64,000 nucleotides of DNA from Devosia equisanguinis (GCF_900631955.1 NZ_UZWD01000022.1:62001-126000), one strand, 5' to 3'. Counted from the first letter of the stretch, positions 26,861 through 36,440 are shown. The notes: generated by a model not told the origin, from the sequence alone. A program made the numbers and translations.

Positions 26861-28159
26861 ATGTCCCGCAAGCTTCATATCGGCCTCTCCCTGTCCCCCA
26901 CCTGGCTGCGCGGCTCCGCCTGGCGCGACACGGATAGCGGCGTCGAGCACCTGCTGTCGCCACGCTTTGCCATCGAACTGGCCCAGCACGCCGAGCGGGC
27001 CAAACTGGACTTCCTGTTCAAGCCGGACTCGTTGTTCATCGAACCGAAGGGGCTTGAGCATGCCCCGGGAATGACCAGTCTCGATCCCATCGTGCAACTG
27101 GCCGGACTTGCCCAGTCCACCAGTCATATCGGGCTCGTCGCAACCGCCTCCACCACCTTCGTTCCGCCCTTTATCGTCGCGCGCCAGTTGCAGTCCCTGC
27201 ATTGGCTGAGCGATGGACGGGCCGGCTGGAATATCGTCACTGCGCTGGATGGCGAGCGCAATTTCGGCATCCCCGCCATGCCCAGCACCGAGTGGCGCTA
27301 TGAACGCGCGGCCGAATTTGTCGAGGTCGTGCAAAAGCTCTGGCGGAGCTATCCAGCCGACGCGATCAAAAGGGAGCGTGAGGCAGGCCAATTTGCCGAC
27401 AGCCAGAGTGTCAGCGCGATCGACCATCACGGCAAACACTTTGCCGTCGAGGGCCCCCTCACCCTTCCAATGCATTCCGCAGGTCCACCGCCACTGTTCC
27501 AGGCCGGCGCTTCACCGACAGGCCGCGACTTTGCTGCCTCCCTCGCCACCGGCATTTTCGCCTCGACGCCCGACAAGGCCGCCGCCATTGCCCTGCGCCA
27601 GGACTTGCGCGAACGTGCCCAGCGTTTCGGCCGCCTGCCATCGCATATCAAGCTCATGCCCGGCCTTGGCCTGCTGCTGTCCAAAAACCGCAGTGAGGCC
27701 CAAGATCGGTTCCGCGAGCGCCAACGCGGCCTCGATCTGGAACCGCGCTATCGCTTCATCGAAAACAGCCTCGGCGTCGATATCAGAACCCTGCCGCTGA
27801 ATGCCCCAATCCCCGAGCGCCTCGTGACCGGCATCAACCCCAATGCCCGAAGCCGCACCCATGCCGCGCTATTGCTGAGGCTGGTGCAGACGGAAAACCC
27901 AACCATTGCACAACTACTGGCGCGTCCAGAGGCCAGCGGCTCCGGCCACTGGCAGGTGGTCGGCACCCCGCTCGATGCTGCCGACGCCATTTGCGACTGG
28001 TTTGCCGCCGGCGCACTGGATGGCATCATCGCCCTGCCTGCCTCCCTACCCTCGCTGCGGCTGTTTCTCGACGAGACGGTTCCCGTGCTGGTCGAGCGCG
28101 ACATCTTCCGCAAGGACTATACCGGCACCACGCTCGCCCAGCATCTGGGCCTCAGATGA
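26861..28159 (+). CDS. LLM-class FMN-dependent monooxygenase (NtaA/SnaA/DszA family)
   Basis: 432 aa, luciferase-like TIM barrel: FLFKPDSLF, TSHIGLVATASTTFVPPF, LHWLSDGRAGWNIVTA and GPPPLFQAGASPTGRDFAA are family blocks. These enzymes need FMNH2 from a separate reductase and oxidise diverse substrates, including chelators such as NTA and EDTA. Placement 8 nt after the siderophore permease suggests oxidative breakdown of an imported iron chelator or siderophore; this is inference. The true ATG has AGAGGG 4 nt upstream; the frame extends 154 codons back into the permease but that part is not conserved. Confidence 0.88.
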   Translation: MSRKLHIGLSLSPTWLRGSAWRDTDSGVEHLLSPRFAIELAQHAERAKLDFLFKPDSLFIEPKGLEHAPGMTSLDPIVQLAGLAQSTSHIGLVATASTTFVPPFIVARQLQSLHWLSDGRAGWNIVTALDGERNFGIPAMPSTEWRYERAAEFVEVVQKLWRSYPADAIKREREAGQFADSQSVSAIDHHGKHFAVEGPLTLPMHSAGPPPLFQAGASPTGRDFAASLATGIFASTPDKAAAIALRQDLRERAQRFGRLPSHIKLMPGLGLLLSKNRSEAQDRFRERQRGLDLEPRYRFIENSLGVDIRTLPLNAPIPERLVTGINPNARSRTHAALLLRLVQTENPTIAQLLARPEASGSGHWQVVGTPLDAADAICDWFAAGALDGIIALPASLPSLRLFLDETVPVLVERDIFRKDYTGTTLAQHLGLR

Positions 28160-28169
28160 GACAGTCTGC

Positions 28170-28925
28170 TCAGCTCCTTGCAATGGCCTCTGCGAGCGAC
28201 AGCGCGAATGTGTCGCCGTGATTGGCACCGGGAAAAATCTGTGTGTGCACGCGCAAACCCTGCCGCCCCTCGAGGCGCGTCGCCAGGCGCTCAAGGCGTT
28301 CTGGCGTTGTCTGCACCTCGCCATTGCGGCTGACTTCACTATCGCCCATGCTGAGATCAAGCGCTCGCACGCCTCCCGCCAGAGGTTCATTATCCACCAA
28401 ATGGTGCTCCAACGCATAATCGCCCCACCAGAGCGAAGGGCTCGCGGCGTGCAGCAACGACACACCATGTCCACTCCGGGTGAGCATCCAAAGGGCAAAG
28501 AGCCCCCCATAGGAATGGCCCCATAGGGCACGAGACGGCGTCACAAGGCCGAACCGCGCTTCGGCCTGCGGCATCAGGTCCTGCGTGAGAAAAGCCAGGA
28601 AATCCGCGGCGCCACCATAGGGCCGTTCCAGTGCCCGCCGCACCCCGCCATCCCAGTCCAGCGGCGGTGGCGGCGTATAATCGCGCGACCGATGCTCAAG
28701 ATGAAATCGGCTTGCTCCGGCATAGCCGATCAGCACCAGAGCCAGCCCCGGACGCGCGGCCAGCCAGTCTGGCTTCAACATGGAGAGTGCCGCATTGCCA
28801 TCGAGCGCGTAAAGCACGCGCTCCGGCGCGCTGGTCACCGGGTGCACAAGCACCATCTCCCGCTCTCCCAGGCCGATGCGCTCCTGCGAAAGTTCGGCAG
28901 AAAAATTCTCCTGCCCGTCCTGCAT
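28170..28925 (-). CDS. Siderophore-esterase-like alpha/beta hydrolase (Fes/IroE family)
   Basis: 251 aa. The nucleophile elbow is WGHSYGGLF (Ser ~138), and the C-terminal catalytic His is in FPGANHGDTF (~235). The arrangement VLYALDGNAAL..VLIGYAG..RSRDYTPP is typical of IroE/Fes-type esterases. These release iron by hydrolysing ester siderophores. It converges on the iron operon with only 10 bp between stop codons, supporting the iron role. GAGG lies 8 nt before the ATG at 28925; longer frames lack conservation. Confidence 0.8.
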   Translation of the reverse strand: MQDGQENFSAELSQERIGLGEREMVLVHPVTSAPERVLYALDGNAALSMLKPDWLAARPGLALVLIGYAGASRFHLEHRSRDYTPPPPLDWDGGVRRALERPYGGAADFLAFLTQDLMPQAEARFGLVTPSRALWGHSYGGLFALWMLTRSGHGVSLLHAASPSLWWGDYALEHHLVDNEPLAGGVRALDLSMGDSEVSRNGEVQTTPERLERLATRLEGRQGLRVHTQIFPGANHGDTFALSLAEAIARS

Positions 28926-29043
28926 CAGTTCGTCCTCTCTTGCCGTCTCGATTGCCTTGGCGTCCTGACATAAGCTCATGCGCCAGGCGATGGAACGCAT
29001 CGGGCCCGGCCGGCATTGTCGCTGCATTCTCGGGGCCCCCATC

Positions 29044-30147
29044 ATGAAGCTCTTCTCCTGCGACCATTGCGGCAACACTGTCTACTTCGAAAACGCGGTG
29101 TGCGAGCGCTGCGGCCATGCCCTCGGCTATCTGCCGCAAGAAAATGCGCTGGTGTCGCTGGAGGCGGATAATGGCGCCTTCACCACTCCGGCGCTGCCGG
29201 GCAAGCGCTTCATCTATTGCGCCAATGCCGCGCATGCGGCCTGCAACTGGCTGGTCGAGGAACAACCGGGCGGCGATGTCTTCTGCGCCGCCTGCCGGCA
29301 TAACGAGACCATCCCCCCGATCGACGACCCGATCAATCTTGCCCGCTGGCAAACCATCGAGCGGGCCAAAAAGCGCCTGTTCTATTCCCTGCTTCGCCTC
29401 GCGCTCCCCCTGGCAACACGGGCGGAAGATCCCGAGCATGGCCTGGCTTTCCGTTTCCTCGCCGATGGACTGGCCCCCGAGCCGGTAATGACCGGCCATG
29501 AGAACGGCATCATTACCATTTCACTGGCGGAAGCCGACGATGCCGAGCGCGAAAGTCGCCGAACCGCCATGGGTGAACCCTACCGCACCCTGCTGGGCCA
29601 TTTCCGTCACGAAATAGCGCATCACTATTGGGATTTTCTGGTCGCCGGGCAGCCGGCGGAAGCGGGTTTCCGCGCGCTTTTCGGCGACGAAACCCAGGAT
29701 TATGGCCAGGCTCTGACCACCTACTACGCCAATGGCGCGCCGCAAGGCTGGTACCAGACTCACATCAGCGCCTATGCCACTGCCCATCCATGGGAAGATT
29801 TCGCCGAAACCTTCGCGCACTATCTGCATATCGTGGATACCGTGGAGATGGCGACGGCCTTCGGCGTTCGCGCCAGGCCGCGCACCCAGGACCCCAATCT
29901 CGTCGTCCCGCCCGTCAGCTTCGACCCCTATATGGCTCCCGACATGGCGGCTATTATCGACAACTGGATTCCGCTGGCCCTGCTGCTCAACAATCTCAAC
30001 CGTGCCGTCGGTCAGCCCGATGCCTATCCCTTCATCCTGACGCCTGTCGTCATCGACAAGCTCAGCTTCATCAATGACCTCGTGCATCAGGCACCGGTCC
30101 TCAGCCAATTGGCCGCCCTGGACCAGGACACCATTCCGGCGGCTTGA
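29044..30147 (+). CDS. Zinc-ribbon putative metallopeptidase
   Basis: 367 aa. An N-terminal zinc ribbon has CDHCG (~5-9) and CERCG (~22-26), with a second Cys cluster CANAAHAACNW and CAACR. The peptidase motif is HEIAHHYWD (H189, E190, H193), a canonical HExxH, with a likely third ligand in EDFAETFAHYLH (~257). This matches the uncharacterised zinc-binding metallopeptidase family (Peptidase_Mx type). The physiological substrate is unknown. The gene is divergent from the esterase. The start 29044 gives MKLFSCDHCG, typical for the family. Confidence 0.85.
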   Translation: MKLFSCDHCGNTVYFENAVCERCGHALGYLPQENALVSLEADNGAFTTPALPGKRFIYCANAAHAACNWLVEEQPGGDVFCAACRHNETIPPIDDPINLARWQTIERAKKRLFYSLLRLALPLATRAEDPEHGLAFRFLADGLAPEPVMTGHENGIITISLAEADDAERESRRTAMGEPYRTLLGHFRHEIAHHYWDFLVAGQPAEAGFRALFGDETQDYGQALTTYYANGAPQGWYQTHISAYATAHPWEDFAETFAHYLHIVDTVEMATAFGVRARPRTQDPNLVVPPVSFDPYMAPDMAAIIDNWIPLALLLNNLNRAVGQPDAYPFILTPVVIDKLSFINDLVHQAPVLSQLAALDQDTIPAA

Positions 30148-30178
30148 GGCGACGCCGCGGGGGCGCTAGAACGAAGCC

Positions 30179-30637
30179 ATGAACGCGCTCACCATCCTGC
30201 CAGTCCCTGCTTTTTCTACCCTCTGCAACGCGGCCTTCACGCTGCGGCGCGAGGTCTTCGTCTGGGAGCAGAAGGTTCCCGAGGAAGAGGAACACGATGG
30301 GGACGATCTCACCGCCACCCATTTCGTCGCCATTGCCCAAGGCGAAGTTGTGGGCACGCTGCGCCTGATCAAACGCCCCGAGCATACCAAGATCGGGCGC
30401 GTCGCAGTGCGCGGCAGTTTTCGCGGACAGGGCATTGCGCGCTCTATGATCGAGGCGGCGATGCTCCAGGCCCGCGCTGCTGGTGAACAGCGCTTCTACC
30501 TCACCGCCCAGTCGGACAAGCTTGGCTTTTACGAAAAGCTTGGTTTCGTGGCGTTCGGACCCGAATTCATGGACGGCGGCATGCCACACCGGGCCATGCG
30601 CGACTATGACAAGGACAGTGCGGTTCTGATCGATTAA
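30179..30637 (+). CDS. GNAT-family N-acetyltransferase
   Basis: 152 aa. The acetyl-CoA pyrophosphate-binding loop is RGSFRGQGIARSMIEAA (~80-97), after the beta-4 strand IGRVAVR. The opening LRREVFVWEQKVPEEEEHDG resembles ElaA-like acyltransferases. The acceptor is unknown. It lies 31 bp after the metallopeptidase gene and may be co-transcribed. Confidence 0.9.
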   Translation: MNALTILPVPAFSTLCNAAFTLRREVFVWEQKVPEEEEHDGDDLTATHFVAIAQGEVVGTLRLIKRPEHTKIGRVAVRGSFRGQGIARSMIEAAMLQARAAGEQRFYLTAQSDKLGFYEKLGFVAFGPEFMDGGMPHRAMRDYDKDSAVLID

Positions 30638-30987
30638 GGTTTTGTTGACGCATTAACCCGAGCTGCACTGGTCTGCCTCACCCAATCCACTAATCTGTGG
30701 CCCATCGGTCGTGCTGCGTCTCATGCCGCAGCGCGCCGCCAATCGGTAACGCGGGCGAGAGCCAGGGCGGGCCCAAGAACATAACCCCTTATGGGGAGGC
30801 GAAAAGGCCGGCGCTGCACCGCAGTCGCCGGCCTTTCAATTGGTTCCGGAAGATTGCGGCAATTAACTGCGGAACGGCTCGCGGAGTCGATGCGTTGAGC
30901 AGGCATGAAGGGTCGCACGGTACGTCACCGGAAAGTTTTGCACCGTGCGACCCTGTTCACCGCAACGATGAACCCGAGGACCTTACT
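30638..30987. other. 350-bp leader region with two strong hairpins before the PRC-barrel gene
   Basis: No gene is supported here. AAAGGCCGGCG (30803-30813) pairs perfectly with CGCCGGCCTTT (30826-30836), a terminator-like hairpin on either strand. AGGGTCGCACGGT (30909-30921) pairs perfectly over 13 bp with ACCGTGCGACCCT (30942-30954) around a 20-nt loop, ending about 20 nt before the PRC-barrel ribosome-binding site. CCCC-TTAT-GGGG at ~30785-30796 is a third small stem. The region could be a structured 5' leader, or a short RNA ending at 30836 plus an operator. Neither is proven. Confidence 0.5.
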
Positions 30988-31968
30988 ATGATCCGCACTC
31001 TGCTGACCACTACTGCTGTTGCCGTTCTGATGAGCACCGGCGCCTTCGCCCAGACCACCACGACCCCCGCTCCGGCCACCGAAGCCCCGGCCATGGAAGC
31101 TCCCGTGACCGGCACCAATGTGGATAGCGGCGCTGTGCAGACCACCGATGTGCATCAGCCATGGGACATGTCTGCCGGCTATGTCGCCGCTGACACCGAC
31201 AATCTCGGCTCGCGCCTGATTGGCCAGCCGGTCTATTCCGGCACCGGCGATGACGCCGAAGAGATCGGCAATATCAGCGATATCGTTTTCTCTGCCGACG
31301 GTGAAATTACCGCTGTCGTGATCGGCGTCGGCGGCTTCCTGGGCATTGGCGAAAAATCGGTTGCCGTTGATTTCGGCTCGCTCGAATTCACCCTTGCTGC
31401 CGACAATACCGAGCGCTGGGTGCTCCCCACCACTGCGGAGGCTCTGACCAACGCGCCCGAATTCGTATGGGCTGAAGATGAGCCGGTTGATGCAGCAGCA
31501 CCGGGCGGCGCCATGGCCCCTGCCCCCGTCGACACGATGGCACCTGCTGCCACCGATAGTATGGCTCCGGCCGCTCCGATTGCCACCGACAATATGGCTG
31601 CCAATCCTGGCGCGATGGCACCGCGTGAAGGCTATGCGCCTATCCAGCGCGACGCCCTGACCGCTGACAACCTTACAGGTGCCACCGTTATCGGCCCGAA
31701 CAATGAGGATATCGCCCAGGTTGGCGACTTGCTGCTCGACCAGTCGGGCAGGATCGATGCCATGTTGATCGACTTTGGCGGTTTCCTGGGCATCGGCCAG
31801 AAGCGCGTCGCCGTTGGTCTGGACAATATCGAGTTCGGCTCCAACGAAAATGGTGATGTCGTGGTCTACACCAACTTCACCCGCGAACAGCTCGAGGCTA
31901 TTCCTGAGTATAACGAGGAAACCTACGCGACCGACCCGTCGCAGCGCCTTAACACCACCGCCATGTAA
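30988..31968 (+). CDS. Exported protein with two PRC-barrel domains
   Basis: 326 aa. The signal peptide ends GAFAQ (~22). Two PRC-barrel domains (~65-145 and ~225-310) share a near-identical core, VIGVGGFLGIGEKSVAVDF and LIDFGGFLGIGQKRVAVGL, showing an internal duplication. An Ala/Pro/Met-rich linker separates them. PRC-barrel proteins of this type are common in Rhizobiales envelopes, but their function is not established. GAGGA seven bases before the ATG fixes the start at 30988; the frame runs much further upstream through the hairpin region. Confidence 0.88.
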   Translation: MIRTLLTTTAVAVLMSTGAFAQTTTTPAPATEAPAMEAPVTGTNVDSGAVQTTDVHQPWDMSAGYVAADTDNLGSRLIGQPVYSGTGDDAEEIGNISDIVFSADGEITAVVIGVGGFLGIGEKSVAVDFGSLEFTLAADNTERWVLPTTAEALTNAPEFVWAEDEPVDAAAPGGAMAPAPVDTMAPAATDSMAPAAPIATDNMAANPGAMAPREGYAPIQRDALTADNLTGATVIGPNNEDIAQVGDLLLDQSGRIDAMLIDFGGFLGIGQKRVAVGLDNIEFGSNENGDVVVYTNFTREQLEAIPEYNEETYATDPSQRLNTTAM

Positions 31969-31992
31969 GTCTGGCGGCTGGCTAGAAACGAC

Positions 31993-32018
31993 GAAAGCCG
32001 ACCTTCGGGTCGGCTTTC
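31993..32018. terminator. Bidirectional terminator between the PRC-barrel gene and fliJ
   Basis: GAAAGCCGACC-TTCG-GGTCGGCTTTC is an 11-bp stem with a stable UUCG-type tetraloop. It is followed on the plus strand by TTGCATTT and lies between convergent genes. Confidence 0.8.
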
Positions 32019-32039
32019 TTGCATTTGCGCAATGGTGAC

Positions 32040-32453
32040 TTACTGCCCGCGGAAGCGCAGGCGCGCCACTTCGTCATAATCCTGCTGTTCGAGCTTGTTC
32101 TGCTCGTCGCGTTCGCGCTGGTGTTCGCGCTGGTCGAGCAATTCCACCTTCTTGAGGTCTTCGAGCGCTTCAGCCAGCGCATCCTGGGCGGCTTCCAGCT
32201 TGCTCTTCATGTCATTGGCGGAAGCCAAGAGATTGTCCCGGCGCTGCAAGGCAGCCTTGGCAAAGGTGGAGTAAGCGAAATGGGCGACATCGGAAATGCC
32301 GGTCTTGGTATGCTCGATCTCGATCTGCTGGTCGAGTTCGGACGCCATGCGCTCGAAATCGGCAATCATCATCTCGATCTGCGCGACCTGACGGCGCTTT
32401 TCGTCCACTTGGAACTTCTTGAGCCGAATGAGGCTCTCGCTGCGCGATTTCAA
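32040..32453 (-). CDS. fliJ: Flagellar export chaperone/stalk protein FliJ
   Basis: 137 aa, almost entirely charged coiled coil (KSRSESLIRLKKFQVDEKRR at the start; many Glu/Gln/Lys heptads), as expected for FliJ, which inserts into the FliI hexamer. The start is TTG with AAGGAG about 8 nt upstream. It follows fliI with a 64-bp gap; both are transcribed away from ctrA. Confidence 0.88.
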   Translation of the reverse strand: MKSRSESLIRLKKFQVDEKRRQVAQIEMMIADFERMASELDQQIEIEHTKTGISDVAHFAYSTFAKAALQRRDNLLASANDMKSKLEAAQDALAEALEDLKKVELLDQREHQRERDEQNKLEQQDYDEVARLRFRGQ

Positions 32454-32517
32454 GACCTGTACTCCTTACACATCAAGTCAGTCCTGGGCGGCCCTTCCTA
32501 ACACTGGCACCGTCCCA

Positions 32518-33858
32518 TCAACCCAGCGCGTCCGCTTCCGCCACGATCTGCGCCAGAAGGCGATAGCCTTCGGCGATCGAGGTGACATCTTCCCGTTTCT
32601 GGCTGAGGAACCCCTCCAGCGCCGGGTTGATCGCGATCGCAAGGTCCACTTTTGGATCTGACCCTTTCCGGTAAGCCCCCAGCCGGATCAGTTCCTCCAT
32701 GTCGGCATACAGCGACATGAGCTCCCGCGCCCGCGCCAGAACCGGCCGGACATCGTCCGGAACGCAGCCTGGCATGGTCCGCGAGATGGACCGGAGCACG
32801 TTCACCGCCGGGTAGCGACCCCGCTCGGCAATGCCGCGCTCCATCACGATGTGCCCATCAAGAATGCCACGCACGGCATCCGCAATGGGCTCATTGTGAT
32901 CATCACCTTCCACCAAAACGGTAAAGAGACCGGTAACGGAACCCGAATTGGGCGTCCCTGGGCCGGCACGTTCGAGCAATCGTGGCAATTCTGTGAAAAC
33001 CGTCGGTGGATAACCCTTGGCCGTGGGCGGCTCGCCGATGGCCAGGCCGATCTCGCGCTGGGCCATGGCAAAGCGCGTCAGGCTGTCCATCATGCAGAGC
33101 ACGCGCCGTCCCTGATCGCGGAAAAACTCGCTGACCGCCATCGAGATATAGCAGGCCTGTCGCCGCATCAGCGCCGCCTCGTCGGAGGTGGCCACCACCA
33201 CCACGGCCCGCTTGAGACCCTCTTCACCCAGATATTCTTGGATGAACTCGTGCACCTCGCGCCCGCGCTCGCCGATCAACCCGATGACCGAGACATCCAC
33301 ATCAGTATTGCGCGCCAGCATCGACATCAGCACAGACTTACCCACGCCCGAGCCGGCAAAGATGCCCATGCGCTGGCCTTCGCACATGGTGGTGAAGGTA
33401 TTCAGGCACCGCACACCCAGATCAACCGGATCGCCCACGCGCGTGCGGTCATGTGCGGCCAGAGGAGACTGGCGCAGTGGATAGGCGCGCGCGCCTTGCG
33501 GCAGCGGCCCCAGCCCATCAATAGGCTCGCCCATGGCGTTGATCACCCGGCCCAGCCAGCCGGTCGATGGCGTAACCGACCCATCATGGCGGCGGAACAC
33601 CGCCTTGCAGCCGAGCCGCACCCCGCTCAACTCGCCAAAAGGCAGGCAGAGCGCCCGGCCATTGCGAAAACCGATGATCTCGGCCGCCAGGTCCTGCCCG
33701 TCACTGCCTGCGATCATCACCCGCCCGCCCACGCGCAATTCGCGCACCGGCCCGACAATCTCGATAAGCAGACCCTGCACGGATTTGACCCGGCCGAACA
33801 CCTCAACATCGTCGATGGCGTCAATCGCCGAGATCAGGGCCTTCATGGCGGTGCACAT
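32518..33858 (-). CDS. fliI: Flagellar export ATPase FliI
   Basis: 446 aa. Walker A is AGSGVGKS (~165-172), Walker B is [12 protein letters not shown], and [10 protein letters not shown] is the F-type/T3SS ATPase signature. FliI energises and unfolds flagellar export substrates. The ATG at 33858 lacks a clear ribosome-binding site; an ATG at 33846 giving [13 protein letters not shown] is a plausible alternative. It is divergent from ctrA, with a CtrA-box-like site between them. Confidence 0.95.
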   Translation of the reverse strand: MCTAMKALISAIDAIDDVEVFGRVKSVQGLLIEIVGPVRELRVGGRVMIAGSDGQDLAAEIIGFRNGRALCLPFGELSGVRLGCKAVFRRHDGSVTPSTGWLGRVINAMGEPIDGLGPLPQGARAYPLRQSPLAAHDRTRVGDPVDLGVRCLNTFTTMCEGQRMGIFAGSGVGKSVLMSMLARNTDVDVSVIGLIGERGREVHEFIQEYLGEEGLKRAVVVVATSDEAALMRRQACYISMAVSEFFRDQGRRVLCMMDSLTRFAMAQREIGLAIGEPPTAKGYPPTVFTELPRLLERAGPGTPNSGSVTGLFTVLVEGDDHNEPIADAVRGILDGHIVMERGIAERGRYPAVNVLRSISRTMPGCVPDDVRPVLARARELMSLYADMEELIRLGAYRKGSDPKVDLAIAINPALEGFLSQKREDVTSIAEGYRLLAQIVAEADALG

Positions 33859-33948
33859 CCAGTCTAGACTAGGCCGGCTATCCCGAATGCGGCGGAGCCT
33901 ATGGTTTCCGCCAAGGGTCGAATCGCGCCGACATTGCGAATCGGAGCG

Positions 33949-33963
33949 TAACCGATCGTTAAC
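33949..33963. promoter_or_regulatory. Candidate CtrA box between fliI and ctrA
   Basis: GTAA-CCGATCG-TTAA, followed by CC, differs by one base from TTAA-N7-TTAA. It lies about 90 bp upstream of fliI on the minus strand and 335 bp upstream of ctrA, so fliIJ is the more likely target. Confidence 0.45.
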
Positions 33964-34298
33964 CGAAAAGCGCTAACCAGAGAGTACAAGCGCTAATTGC
34001 GTCCCATGGCTGGACCGTGCGCAAACCCCCGTCAGTGGCAACGATTGCTTGAGTCTGCAGAGTCTCTTGGCTTGCAAACTTAATGTTTTACCTTAAGAAA
34101 AATTCACCAAATTTATGTTGTAATTTCAATGGCTTAAACTAATTTTGTCTTACCAAGCTTTGCGTATTGCCGAAGCGAATTAAACTTTGTTAACTAATTG
34201 AGCTTAGGCTTCAGTCATATCCAGTAGGGTTGGAGCGGGAAGGGCGCAAGGCCTTCATCCCGCATGTTCCAGCAGGAACGAATGACAAGGGGAATATA
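33964..34298. promoter_or_regulatory. ctrA upstream regulatory region
   Basis: AT-rich, gene-free DNA before ctrA. GAGTC occurs at 34051-34055 and 34060-34064, and GAATC at 33921-33925 and 33939-33943: four GANTC motifs, the CcrM methylation site, in 145 bp. AAGCGCTAA occurs twice (33969-33977 and 33989-33997) with a 20-bp period. TTAA half-sites are frequent (for example TTAA-N6-TTAA near 34183), but none has the exact N7 spacing. In Caulobacter a GANTC site in the ctrA P1 promoter links transcription to replication. Confidence 0.6.
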
Positions 34299-35006
<708 letters not shown>

Positions 35007-35036
35007 TCCGCATCGGCTGCTGTTCGCTTTAAGATC

Positions 35037-35067
35037 AAACCCCGTGCCCCAGGCGCGGGGTTTTCTG
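35037..35067 (+). terminator. Intrinsic terminator of ctrA
   Basis: AAACCCCGTGCC pairs with GGCGCGGGGTTT (one T-G) and runs into TTTTCTGTTTT. It begins 30 nt after the ctrA stop. Confidence 0.9.
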
Positions 35068-35136
35068 TTTTCGGGGTGGCGTCGAAATCTGCTAATCTCG
35101 CGCGTCGGGGAGGTATGAGACGATGCGCAACGAATT

Positions 35137-36411
35137 ATGGACATGAGCGACCGGCGGGAAACCGACCGCGCCATCAATGCCGTGTGGCGCCTCGAGCAGG
35201 CGCGGGTCATTGCCGGGCTCACCCGCATGGTGCGGGATATCTCTCTTGCCGAGGAACTGGCGCAGGACGCGCTGATGGCCGCTCTTCGCACCTGGCCGGA
35301 AACCGGGGTTCCCAACAATCCCGGCGCCTGGCTGATGCAAGCCGGCAAGCGCAAGGCCATCGACCTATTTCGCCATCGCAAGATGGCCAGCACCAAGCTG
35401 GAGCAAGTCGGTCGCCTCCTGGAGGACGAGGTGCCTGACACCGAAACCGCCCTTCATGAGCAGCTGGACGACGATGTCGGCGATGACTTGTTGCGGCTGA
35501 TCTTCACATCCTGTCATCCCGTGCTTCCCGCCGAAAGCCGTGTAGCGCTCACCCTGCGCCTGATCGGCGGCCTGACTACCGAGGAAATCGCCCGCGCCTT
35601 TCTTGCCAACGACACCACCATCGGCCAGCGCATCGTGCGCGCCAAGCGCACCATTGCCGAGGCCGGCGTGCCCTTCGAAGTGCCGCGCGGCGAGGAACGG
35701 CAGGACCGGCTCGCCTCGGTGCTGGGCGTGCTCTACCTCATCTTCAACGAAGGGTATTCGGCCACTGCCGGGGAAGACTGGATGCGCCCGCAGCTCTGTG
35801 AAGAGGCGATGCGCATGGGCCGCATTCTGGCGGGTTTGATGCCCGAAGAGCCAGAGGTCCATGGTCTCTTGGCACTGATGGAATTGCAGCATTCCCGCGC
35901 CGGCGCCCGCACCAATGCCAAGGGCGAGCCCATCCTGCTGCCCGACCAGAACCGGGCGATGTGGGACCAACTGATGATCCGGCGCGGACTCGAGGGCCTG
36001 CTGCGCGCCCAACGGCTCGATCGTGGCCTGGGTCCCTACACCATCCAGGCTTCCATTGCCGCCTGCCACGCCCGCGCGCGCCAAGCCGAGGATACCGACT
36101 GGGCCGAGATCGCCGCGCTTTACGGACTGCTCAGTCGCGCCACCCCCTCCCCGGTGATCGAACTCAATCGCGCCGTCGCCGTCTCGATGGCGCAGGGCCC
36201 CGCCTTCGCCCTGCCGCTCGTCGACGCCATCCGCGAGGAGCCCGCCCTCAAGAACTATCACCTGCTTTATGGCGTGCGCGGCGATCTCCTGCGCAAGCTC
36301 GGCCGCCACGCCGAAGCCAGTGCCGAATTTCGTATGGCCGCGGATTTGACTCGCAACTCCAGAGAGCGAGCTTTTCTTCTGGCTCGGGCGGACGAGACGA
36401 GCGACAGTTGA
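35137..36411 (+). CDS. ECF42-type sigma factor with C-terminal TPR-like extension
   Basis: 424 aa, far longer than a standard ECF factor. Region 2 (~15-85: LTRMVRDISLAEELAQDALM) and region 4 (~125-175: LTLRLIGGLTTEEIARAFLA) are followed by a ~230-residue extension with the conserved LGVLYLIFNEGYSAT block and helical repeats. This is the ECF42 (DUF6596) architecture. ECF42 genes are usually adjacent to a DGPF/YCII-domain gene; none is present beside this one. No in-frame start exists between the upstream stop and ATG 35137, so the start is well bounded, though its ribosome-binding site is weak. Confidence 0.88.
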   Translation: MDMSDRRETDRAINAVWRLEQARVIAGLTRMVRDISLAEELAQDALMAALRTWPETGVPNNPGAWLMQAGKRKAIDLFRHRKMASTKLEQVGRLLEDEVPDTETALHEQLDDDVGDDLLRLIFTSCHPVLPAESRVALTLRLIGGLTTEEIARAFLANDTTIGQRIVRAKRTIAEAGVPFEVPRGEERQDRLASVLGVLYLIFNEGYSATAGEDWMRPQLCEEAMRMGRILAGLMPEEPEVHGLLALMELQHSRAGARTNAKGEPILLPDQNRAMWDQLMIRRGLEGLLRAQRLDRGLGPYTIQASIAACHARARQAEDTDWAEIAALYGLLSRATPSPVIELNRAVAVSMAQGPAFALPLVDAIREEPALKNYHLLYGVRGDLLRKLGRHAEASAEFRMAADLTRNSRERAFLLARADETSDS

Positions 36412-36420
36412 AACAAAAAC

Positions 36421-36440
36421 GCCCCGGCCGAGGCCGGGGC
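36421..36440 (-). terminator. Intrinsic terminator of rpoH
   Basis: GCCCCGGC and GCCGGGGC form a strong stem with a short loop. On the minus strand it is followed by GTTTTTGTTT, so it terminates rpoH. It may also stop the convergent ECF42 transcript, though the plus-strand tail is not T-rich. Confidence 0.88.

Noticed and set aside
28926..29043. Second IRO box before the esterase
   Set aside because: TGA-N7-TCA near 28972 has the wrong spacing for TGA-N9-TCA.
34075..34215. Exact CtrA box in the proximal ctrA promoter
   Set aside because: Several TTAA pairs occur but with spacings of 6 or 9, not 7; reported only as half-sites.
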